A stretch of DNA of 7,903 nt from a bacterium (lineage in GTDB: Bacteria > Margulisbacteria > Marinamargulisbacteria > SXXA01), in contig JAGYJO010000063.1 in the NCBI GenBank assembly GCA_018402095.1, positions 1 through 7,903 on the forward strand, given 5' to 3'. This document shows positions 1 through 6,149 of this stretch, piece by piece. Position 1 is the stretch's first letter; each line of letters starts with the position of its first letter. Position numbers and translations under genes: made by a program. The notes under the pieces were generated by a model that saw only the letters and a list, made by a program, of their open reading frames with translations, searched no databases and had not been told where the DNA came from.

Positions 1-1389
1 ATGTTTTTGCCACGTTTGGCCAAAGGTGCTATTTCTGCATTTGCCTTGACTGAACCCGATGTGGGCTCGGATCCTGCCAAAATGAGTACCATGGCGATGC
101 CAACTCCAGATGGTAAACATTACATTATCAATGGCGAAAAACTGTATATCACCAATGGCCCTGAGGCTGAATTGTTGGTGGTGATGGCGGTTACCCCATC
201 GGTTATGGTGAAAGGGCGTGAGAAAAAACAAATTACAGCATTTGTGGTAGAACGAAACACTCCAGGATTTGAAGTCTTGAACCGTTGTCAGTTCATGGGC
301 ATTCGGGGTATTGCCAATGGACGGCTTAAATTCACAAATCTAAAGGTCCCTGCGGAAAACATTATTGGGAAACCTGGGGATGGTCTCAAGATTGCTTTGA
401 CGACTTTGAATGCGGGTCGTTTGGCTATTCCAGCTATCTCGGCATCTGCAGGTAAAGCGTGTATGTCTATGGCTGCAAACTGGAGTAATAAACGGGTCCA
501 GTGGGGGCTACCAGTGGGTAAGCACCAAGCGGTACAAATCAAGCTTGCTGAAATGGCGGCAAATACCTTCGCGATGGATAGCATTGCGATGTTAGCTGCT
601 GCGTTTGCTGACCATGAGTCTGCAGATATTCGGTTGGAAGCTGCAATGGCCAAGTATGTGGGCTCTGAAATGTCTTGGAAAATCGCGGATGATTTGGTGC
701 AGATTCGTGGTGGCCGTGGTTTTGAAACCGCAACGTCTCTCAAAAATCGTGGGGAAGAGGCGTATCCAGCCGAGCGTATGCTTCGTGATTTACGTATCAA
801 CCGTATTATCGAAGGTACGAGTGAAGTCATGCAATTGTTTATTGCACGTGAAGCTATGGATGTTCATTTGCGTTTTATTATGGGATTGATGAAACCCGGT
901 TCAGTGGGTAGCAAATTGGGCATCGTGGGTAACATGATGAAGTTTTACAGCTGGTGGTATCCAAAGCAGTGGGTTTCTTTGCCAAAATCTTTTGGTGTCA
1001 AACATCTGGATTCACGTAACAAAGGTCATTTGCGTTATATCCAAAAGACAGCGAAGAAACTGGCAAGAAAACTGTTTCATACCATGGCCATGTATCAGAC
1101 AAGCTTGGAGCGTGAGCAGCTGATCTTGGCGCACTTCGTGGATGTGGGTACAGACTTGTTTGCTATGTCTGCGGGGCTATCACGTGCCGAACATGAACTG
1201 AGCAAAAACCCAGACAACAAAGCTTTGCAAGACCTTGTAGATTTGTTTTGTACACAGGCGAAATCTCGTATTCAGCGCAACTTTAAAGGTGTTTCTTGTA
1301 ATCCGTACAAAAAAGTATCCAAAGTCAGTCATGCGATGTTGGATGGTGACTATGACTGGATGTTTAGCGACGATTGTTCAGCACCTTAA
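1..1389 (+). CDS. Acyl-CoA dehydrogenase, long form with C-terminal extension (5' partial)
   Basis: FAD-dependent acyl-CoA dehydrogenase, which introduces the alpha-beta double bond in fatty acyl-CoA at the first step of beta-oxidation and passes electrons to electron-transfer flavoprotein. The visible 462 residues begin in the middle beta-domain: ALTEPDVGSDPA (15-26), the FAD/substrate strand motif, is only 15 residues in, so the N-terminal helical domain lies left of the window and the first ATG is an internal Met, not the start. The C-terminal helical domain follows with QWGLPVGKHQ (167-176), QIRGGRGFE (234-242) and IIEGTSEVMQLFIARE (269-284). By comparison with medium-chain enzymes, Glu271 of IEGTSE is the expected catalytic base. 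A further ~170 residues (about 295-462) extend beyond the usual end of the fold; they are helical and basic in part, and match the longer ACAD forms of PVC and some other bacteria (from memory of the family). It is convergent with the minus-strand operon. Substrate chain length cannot be told. Confidence 0.93.
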   Translation: MFLPRLAKGAISAFALTEPDVGSDPAKMSTMAMPTPDGKHYIINGEKLYITNGPEAELLVVMAVTPSVMVKGREKKQITAFVVERNTPGFEVLNRCQFMGIRGIANGRLKFTNLKVPAENIIGKPGDGLKIALTTLNAGRLAIPAISASAGKACMSMAANWSNKRVQWGLPVGKHQAVQIKLAEMAANTFAMDSIAMLAAAFADHESADIRLEAAMAKYVGSEMSWKIADDLVQIRGGRGFETATSLKNRGEEAYPAERMLRDLRINRIIEGTSEVMQLFIAREAMDVHLRFIMGLMKPGSVGSKLGIVGNMMKFYSWWYPKQWVSLPKSFGVKHLDSRNKGHLRYIQKTAKKLARKLFHTMAMYQTSLEREQLILAHFVDVGTDLFAMSAGLSRAEHELSKNPDNKALQDLVDLFCTQAKSRIQRNFKGVSCNPYKKVSKVSHAMLDGDYDWMFSDDCSAP

Positions 1390-1412
1390 TGAATCCTAGG
1401 GGTTCATTAGGG
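1384..1412 (+). terminator. Hairpin spanning the acyl-CoA dehydrogenase stop codon, possible terminator
   Basis: Bases 1384-1396 pair with 1400-1412 around a 3-base TAG loop. This gives 13 consecutive pairs, two of them G-T wobbles (1386/1410 and 1394/1402), and the TAA stop (1387-1389) lies inside the left arm. The bases after it (TATTTT at about 1418-1423) form only a weak, displaced U tract, so intrinsic termination is uncertain. The element may act as a 3' stabilising stem. Its location between convergent genes favours a transcript-end role. Confidence 0.45.
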
Positions 1413-1542
1413 GATGGTATTTTCAGGGGGCAGACACCAGGAATTCTTGCCTTCAGACTCAAATTATAGCAGGTCCATCTGCTGCATTCATAGTGAATCG
1501 AAAAAATTCTTTTATAAGACTTATGTGAAAAGTTCTGAGGAG

Positions 1543-1790
1543 GTACATTACTCTCTGGATGTGTCGCGAGAATGGGGGTGGGTCAATGGCTGGATATATC
1601 TACCTACGACAATGACTTCCCGTTGGCTCTGCACACTGGCATAACGAATAAGGGATTCATATTTCTCCCACCCAGGAGCATGGGAGCATGGACATGTGAG
1701 TAGGTAACCACCTGAGGACGCACCGTTGCATGGCGGGCTATGGAGTTGGGTGTGAGCTTTGTTGCCTGTGGCGGGTGTTCTTTTTGCGAA
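1543..1790 (-). pseudogene. Out-of-frame C-terminal remnant of the RlmI-like methyltransferase
   Basis: Starting at TTC (1790-1788), directly after the DPPA codons, a second frame reads FAKRTPATGNKAHTQLHS, then GGYLLTCPCSHAPGWEKYES, then LIRYASVQSQREVIVVGRYI and QPLTHP, ending at a TAA (1550-1548). DPPA+FAK, GGYLLTC-CSH and QPL-HP are the standard successive motifs of this family, so a one-base loss near 1790-1793 explains the jump. At the CCCCC run (minus strand, 1578-1574) the similarity moves to yet another frame, ILATHPESN (1573-1547), as if one C were extra, and YLLRTF may continue after another one-base shift at 1546. Between HS and GGYLL, AMQRCVL in a third frame fits the family better than the local reading, hinting at two more compensating indels. 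The original stop cannot be placed; the last frame stays open to a TGA at 1461-1459. Confidence 0.75.
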
Positions 1791-2698
1791 GCAGGTGGGT
1801 CGATGATTACTGTGTCGTAAATCGTCGTATCACTGGCTAAAAAGTCAAAAATATCGGATGTAACAAACACATGGTCATTGGGATTTAGTTGATTGCTTTT
1901 GAAATTTTCTTTGGCGAGTTGCAATGCTTTTTTGCTGACATCGACAGAGGTCGTGATAGCACCGGCGGCAGCAGCAATAACTGAAAATCCACCGGTGAAG
2001 GCGCAGCCATTGAGTAGCGTTTGTCCTTTGCTGACCAGTGTTTGAATCCTTTTGCGATTGTCTGCTTGGTCGAGATAAAAACCTGTTTTTTGAGAGTCTA
2101 AAACATCTACCCAATACGTGTTTTTTTCTTCTTGGATACTTACCTTTTCAGGAATGTCTCCGAGAAAGAGCGGCATGCTGTTTTCAATGCCTTCTTGTTT
2201 TAAAAATCCGGCATCGGTATTTTCGATACAAGCACGTGCTTTCCATACGGTCATGATATGTGCAGCGATAAGGTGTTTCAGTCGTTGCATGCCTGCACTA
2301 CTGGCTTGAAAAACAACCACGCCTGCATACCAGTCCACAATTAGACCTGGTAGCCCATCTGCTTCTGAATGGACCATCCGCGTTGCTGTTTGGTTGGTTG
2401 ATAGCGTACGTCGATGAAAGGCTTTCTCTAAGCGGTTATAGAGGTCTGTCTCTGTCCAGTTTGTTTGTGAAAATGACAGAACACGAATACTGAGCGTGCT
2501 TGTTGGATTGGCAAATCCGACACCTACGGGGGTTCCATCTGCATGACAGATACGGACCAAATCACCAGGCGCACATGTCTCTAGTCCCTTGCCAATGGCA
2601 CCGGAGTAAATCCACGGATGTTGATTTTTGAGCAGTGTTTCTTTGTCTTTTTTCAGTCGAATGTCTTTGATCGTCTCAAAAGGCCATAGCGTGCTCAT
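1604..2698 (-). CDS. RlmI-like class I SAM-dependent rRNA (cytosine-C5) methyltransferase, C-terminus frameshifted
   Basis: Resembles the RlmI/YccW family, which methylates a cytosine in 23S rRNA using S-adenosylmethionine. The 364-residue frame has an N-terminal PUA-like RNA-binding region (about 10-75, with HPWIYSGAI at 27-35), the family signature VHSEADGLPGLIVD (109-122), then the Rossmann methyltransferase domain: DSQKTGFYLDQADNR (201-215), motif I LLNGCAFTGGFS (228-239), SVDVSKKAL (251-259) and motif IV DPPA (300-303). After residue 303 the frame loses all similarity to the family and ends in about 60 unrelated residues at a TAG (1604-1606). The expected continuation, including the Cys-containing TCxCSH segment that would hold the catalytic cysteine, lies in a different frame (see 1543-1790). 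As read, the protein would lack its catalytic end. The ATG overlaps the purK stop as ATGA. It is the last gene of the operon. The family assignment is firm; whether the gene works is doubtful. Confidence 0.8.
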   Translation of the reverse strand: MSTLWPFETIKDIRLKKDKETLLKNQHPWIYSGAIGKGLETCAPGDLVRICHADGTPVGVGFANPTSTLSIRVLSFSQTNWTETDLYNRLEKAFHRRTLSTNQTATRMVHSEADGLPGLIVDWYAGVVVFQASSAGMQRLKHLIAAHIMTVWKARACIENTDAGFLKQEGIENSMPLFLGDIPEKVSIQEEKNTYWVDVLDSQKTGFYLDQADNRKRIQTLVSKGQTLLNGCAFTGGFSVIAAAAGAITTSVDVSKKALQLAKENFKSNQLNPNDHVFVTSDIFDFLASDTTIYDTVIIDPPASQKEHPPQATKLTPNSIARHATVRPQVVTYSHVHAPMLLGGRNMNPLFVMPVCRANGKSLS

Positions 2699-3828
2699 TC
2701 GACAGGATGTCCATTACAGGAAATAGTCGCGGATAATTGGTTCAAGATACGTAGCGCTTCTTCTGCGCTATCGGCTACGACGGTTAGGTGGCCCATTTTA
2801 CGGTTTGGTTTTGTGTAGCGTTTTCCGTAGAGGTGTAGATGTGCTTCTGGTGTTTTGAGGACCTCATCCAGTCCTGTCCAGTGAGCGAGTCCCGCGGTGT
2901 CGCCACCCAATAAATTGCACATAGCCGCTGGTTTTTCCCAGGAGATATCGGCGATAGGGGCTCCGATGACAGCGCGAATATGTTGCTCGAACTGTGACGC
3001 TGATGCGGACTCTATGGTGTGATGCCCGCTATTATGGGGTCTTGGCGCAATTTCATTGATCCAAATCGTTTGGTTTTTATCCACCATGAGCTCAACGGCT
3101 AGCATGCCAACAATGCCGATTTTTTCGGTTACTTCTCGTGCTAAGTTCGTGCAGCGTTGGGCGATGTTTTTCTCCAGTGTGGAGGGGCTTCTGAGTTGTG
3201 TGAGGATGTTTTTTTGGGGATCGACGACCATTTCTACTGGGGTGTATGTGATGATTTTTCCATATTGGTCACGGCAGGGTAATACAGAAATTTCTTTGTC
3301 GATATCAATACGTTTTTCCAGAATACTGGGCTCTGTAAAGCCTGACTCTTCGGGAGAGTCCAAGCAGATAACGCCACGTCCATCATAGCCTTGGCGGCGG
3401 AGTTTTTGTACGGCGGGGAACATGTCTGCATGTTCTGAGAATTGTGTCGCGTGTTCAATGAGTACAAAATCAGCGCTAGGTAGCTGGTTGTCTTTGTAAA
3501 ATTGTTTTTGTAAGCCTTTGTCCTGAATGATTTCTAGAATAGCGGGTTGCGGATAGACTGGAATTTGATTTTCCAATAAACGGAGCGCTTCTGTATTGAC
3601 GTGCTCAATTTCAGTGGTGATGCAATCTACGTGGCGCCCAAAGGCGAGGACTTGGTCAAAGTCTGCATAAGAGCCTTTGGTGAACTGAGAAATGCCTTGG
3701 CAAGAGGCTTCTCTATCTGGATCTAAAATCTGGTAACTAAGACCTAATTTCTCAGAAGCAGCTATCATCATTCGTCCAAGCTGCCCGCCACCGAGAATGC
3801 CAATTGTGAGGTCTGTGTATTGTTTCAT
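2695..3828 (-). CDS. purK: N5-carboxyaminoimidazole ribonucleotide synthase (PurK)
   Basis: ATP-grasp enzyme of cytoplasmic de novo purine synthesis. It carboxylates 5-aminoimidazole ribonucleotide with bicarbonate and ATP to N5-CAIR, which PurE then rearranges. The 377 residues match the usual family length. Visible signatures: N-terminal glycine-rich IGILGGGQLGRMM (9-21); TTEIEHVNTEAL (71-82); ATP-grasp loop LRRQGYDGRG (143-152); VEMVVD (198-203); the metal/phosphate region INEIAPRPHNSGHHTIE (257-273), characteristic of PurK; and the C-terminal YGKRYTKPNRKMGH (334-347). The ATG at 3828-3826 overlaps the trpF stop as ATGA with no clear Shine-Dalgarno sequence, suggesting coupling to trpF translation. 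The downstream methyltransferase start overlaps its TGA in the same way. The usual partner purE is not adjacent. All key motifs are intact. Confidence 0.96.
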   Translation of the reverse strand: MKQYTDLTIGILGGGQLGRMMIAASEKLGLSYQILDPDREASCQGISQFTKGSYADFDQVLAFGRHVDCITTEIEHVNTEALRLLENQIPVYPQPAILEIIQDKGLQKQFYKDNQLPSADFVLIEHATQFSEHADMFPAVQKLRRQGYDGRGVICLDSPEESGFTEPSILEKRIDIDKEISVLPCRDQYGKIITYTPVEMVVDPQKNILTQLRSPSTLEKNIAQRCTNLAREVTEKIGIVGMLAVELMVDKNQTIWINEIAPRPHNSGHHTIESASASQFEQHIRAVIGAPIADISWEKPAAMCNLLGGDTAGLAHWTGLDEVLKTPEAHLHLYGKRYTKPNRKMGHLTVVADSAEEALRILNQLSATISCNGHPVE

Positions 3829-4487
3829 ATGAGGCAGTTTAACGGAGCTGTTTTATGGTGTCTATCTCGCTTATAAATCTTTGCGAGAGTCAGGACTTCT
3901 TTCATTTTATTGTAGTCTTTTTTGCCGGGTTCGGATTCTACGCTAGAGGATAGATCCACCGCATAAGGATTTACGAGATGAACTGCTTTCGTAAGGTTTT
4001 GCTGATTGATGCCGCCGGCCAGTATAAGTGGGACATCATAATCTTTTGCTTTGAGTGCCAAACCCCAGTCAAAAACCTTTCCACTGCCACCTTCCATGCC
4101 TGATACTTTTGTGTCGAGTAGAATGGCAGATACGGTGCCAAGGTACTGGGGAATTTTCTCTAAATCTTCGGGACCTGCAATTTTGATGGCTTTGATCACA
4201 CGGCGAGGCATGGCGAGGCAGGTTGCTGGGGTTTCATCGCCATGTAGCTGAATGACGTCTAGGCGACATTGTTCGGAAACTTTGCGGATGTAGTCTCTAT
4301 CTGCATTGACGAAAACGCCGACAGACATGACGAAGGGTGGGAGAAACAAGCTGATTTCTTCAACAACTCTTGGGGAAATATAACGGGGACTTGGTTCGTG
4401 AAAAATAAACCCCAAAGCATCGGCTCCCAGGTTGACAACATTCAGCGCATCTTCTTTGTTTGTTATGCCACAAATTTTAATTTTCAT
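3825..4487 (-). CDS. trpF: Phosphoribosylanthranilate isomerase (TrpF)
   Basis: Cytoplasmic TIM-barrel enzyme that isomerises N-(5'-phosphoribosyl)anthranilate to CdRP, the substrate of TrpC, in tryptophan synthesis. It has 220 residues. KIKICGIT (2-9) carries the catalytic Cys6, and LLDTKVSGMEGGSGKVFDW (123-141) carries the catalytic Asp125 and the beta6-alpha6 phosphate loop. LGADALGFIF (20-29), LHGDE (81-85), LAGGI (156-160) and VDLSSSVE (177-184) are further family signatures. The last ~14 residues (about 206-220) form a polar, basic tail beyond the usual barrel end. The ATG (4487-4485) lies inside the trpC 3' end with an 11-base overlap; AAGGA at 4502-4498, 10 bases upstream, is a plausible ribosome site. 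It is a stand-alone protein, unlike the TrpC-TrpF fusion of enterobacteria. Confidence 0.97.
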   Translation of the reverse strand: MKIKICGITNKEDALNVVNLGADALGFIFHEPSPRYISPRVVEEISLFLPPFVMSVGVFVNADRDYIRKVSEQCRLDVIQLHGDETPATCLAMPRRVIKAIKIAGPEDLEKIPQYLGTVSAILLDTKVSGMEGGSGKVFDWGLALKAKDYDVPLILAGGINQQNLTKAVHLVNPYAVDLSSSVESEPGKKDYNKMKEVLTLAKIYKRDRHHKTAPLNCLI

Positions 4488-5256
4488 GTGATTTAAATCC
4501 TTCCAAGAGACTGGGGTTTTTTGCCAAGCCTTCGCCGATCAAAACCGCGTCCGTGCCTATGTTTTCTAATTGTCCTAGTTCTTCGCGTGTTTGAATACCA
4601 CTTTCTGCAACCAAGAGGATATCTGGTCTTTTTTGTTTGGCTAAATTTAGTTTGTGATACAAGGCTTCTTGGTCAACGGTGAAGTGTCTGAGGTCTCTTG
4701 CGTTAATGCCTAAGATTTGTATTTTCTCTTGTGCCAATGCCCAAAGAAGGTCTTCCTCGGAATGGACTTCAAAGAGAACGTCGAGACCTAATTTATGTGC
4801 TAATGCTAAAAGATTTAAAGCTGTGGAGTCGTCTAATATTGTTTTGATCAACAAAATAGCAGATGCACCTAACCATTTGGCTTGGTGGACTTGAATAGGG
4901 TCGATAATAAAGTCTTTTCGTAAGACAGGAATCATCACCTCTTGTCGTATCAAAGGGATGTAGGATGGATCTCCTTTGAAGTAATCTTGATCCGTAAGTA
5001 CGGACAATGCGGATGCTTTTTTGGCCAACTCTTTGGCCAAGCTGACGGGAAAGAAATGATGACGGATAATTCCTTTTGAGGGCGACGCTTTCTTGATTTC
5101 GGCGATCAATGAGAGCCCAGGGTGACGAATAGCGTCATAAAAAGAAGGTCTCTCAAATTGGAACCCAGCTTCTTGAAAGATAGCCGCTTGTCCCAAACTT
5201 TCCATCTTGGCAACTTCTTCTTTTTTGGTGGTGACGATTTTGTCTAGTATGGTCAT
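4477..5256 (-). CDS. trpC: Indole-3-glycerol phosphate synthase (TrpC)
   Basis: Cytoplasmic TIM-barrel enzyme that closes CdRP to indole-3-glycerol phosphate with loss of CO2 and water, the step directly after TrpF. The 259 residues are the normal length. Catalytic residues, located by comparison with characterised enzymes: Glu53 and Lys55 in IAEIKKASPSKG (51-62), Lys114 in VLRKDF (111-116), Glu163 in LFEVH (161-165), Asn185 in GINARDL (183-189), and Glu218-Ser219 in LVAESGI (215-221). The phosphate-binding end is LIGEGL (239-244). The ATG at 5256 overlaps the serine acetyltransferase TGA as ATGA, and its 3' end overlaps trpF by 11 bases. There is only a weak purine-rich stretch upstream, which fits translational coupling. 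All key residues are intact. Confidence 0.97.
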   Translation of the reverse strand: MTILDKIVTTKKEEVAKMESLGQAAIFQEAGFQFERPSFYDAIRHPGLSLIAEIKKASPSKGIIRHHFFPVSLAKELAKKASALSVLTDQDYFKGDPSYIPLIRQEVMIPVLRKDFIIDPIQVHQAKWLGASAILLIKTILDDSTALNLLALAHKLGLDVLFEVHSEEDLLWALAQEKIQILGINARDLRHFTVDQEALYHKLNLAKQKRPDILLVAESGIQTREELGQLENIGTDAVLIGEGLAKNPSLLEGFKSHEN

Positions 5257-6149
5257 GATCGCTTACTTTCTTTGATCAAATGTTTGTAATCATGAGATAG
5301 ATAAACTTTTGCATTTTCTGGAACGGAGTTGGTTAGCCACACATTTCCGCCGATGACGGAGTTTTTTCCGACGATGGTATCTCCGCCTAAAATGGTGGTC
5401 TCAGCATAAATAACGACATTGTCTTCGATCGTTGGGTGACGTTTATTGGTGGACTTTTCTTTGGGAACACTAAGCGCGCCAAGGGTAACGCCTTGGTATA
5501 TTTTGACGTTTTCACCAATTTCGGCCGTTTCTCCAATGACGATACCTGTGCCATGGTCAATGCAAAAGCCAGCACCTATTTTGGCACCAGGATGAATGTC
5601 GATGCCTGTTTCTCCGTGTGAAATTTCTGTCATCATTCTGGGAATGATAGAGACATTTTGGTTGTAAAAAAAGTGAGCTGTTCGATAGACCATCGTGGCT
5701 TGTAGTCCAGGGTATGACAAAATGATTTCTGAATCACTACGTGCCGCGGGATCGCCTTGGTAGGTGGCTGTCACATCTTGTTTCAGAATTTGCCGCATTT
5801 CAGGAATGAACGCCAAAAATCCGCAGACCATCTGATGTGCTTTTTCCGACAGATTTTCTGCGGATAGACCACTTTCTTTGGCTTGCCAGCGAAGACTTTT
5901 TTCTATTTCTTTTGTGAGACCTTGTCGGATACTCACTATTTTTTGACCAATAACAAAGGGTAAGTTTTCGCGGTTCAATGGTGTCTCGTCAAAATAACCA
6001 GGGAAAAGAACTTCTCTGATTTGTAGAATCAACTGACGAATACTGTGCCGCGTGGGTAGCTGAAATTCGTCACTATGATTGATGCCGCCCAATGTGTTGT
6101 AAGACGCCAATATGTTATCGATATAATTTTTCAAATGATCATGAGACAT
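5253..6149 (-). CDS. cysE: Serine O-acetyltransferase, EpsC/CysE type
   Basis: Transfers acetyl from acetyl-CoA to L-serine, giving O-acetylserine, the committed precursor of cysteine; soluble, normally a hexamer. With the chosen ATG (6149-6147) the protein is 298 residues. The N-terminal helical region (about 1-150) is longer than in E. coli CysE and resembles the EpsC-like form. It includes DPAARSDS (133-140) with the conserved Asp133. The C-terminal left-handed beta-helix starts around 175: DIHPGAKIG (184-192; Asp184, His186), IDHGTGIVIGETAEIG (197-212; His199), then VTLGAL (221-226) and hexapeptide repeats ending in IGGNVWL (266-272). An in-frame ATG 30 codons earlier (6239) exists, but those residues lie within the pepF 3' end and look unlike the family; a good ribosome site precedes the shorter start. 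It overlaps pepF by 11 bases and trpC by 4. Confidence 0.93.
   Translation of the reverse strand: MSHDHLKNYIDNILASYNTLGGINHSDEFQLPTRHSIRQLILQIREVLFPGYFDETPLNRENLPFVIGQKIVSIRQGLTKEIEKSLRWQAKESGLSAENLSEKAHQMVCGFLAFIPEMRQILKQDVTATYQGDPAARSDSEIILSYPGLQATMVYRTAHFFYNQNVSIIPRMMTEISHGETGIDIHPGAKIGAGFCIDHGTGIVIGETAEIGENVKIYQGVTLGALSVPKEKSTNKRHPTIEDNVVIYAETTILGGDTIVGKNSVIGGNVWLTNSVPENAKVYLSHDYKHLIKESKRS

Noticed and set aside
288..830. Minus-strand open frame of 180 codons inside the acyl-CoA dehydrogenase
   Set aside because: It is an antisense shadow of a strongly conserved gene; the translation has no domain signature and no ribosome site context.
1468..1483. AGCAG/CTGCT inverted repeat as a terminator for the minus-strand operon
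   Set aside because: The stem is only 5 bp and is followed by no proper T run in the transcription direction, so it could be chance.
1414..1644. Plus-strand open frame of 76 codons after the acyl-CoA dehydrogenase
   Set aside because: It runs antisense to the methyltransferase remnant, has no recognisable domain, and its bases are better explained by the conserved motifs on the minus strand.
1790..1793. Programmed ribosomal frameshift in the methyltransferase
   Set aside because: There is no classic slippery heptamer at the junction, and at least two further shifts downstream would also be required.
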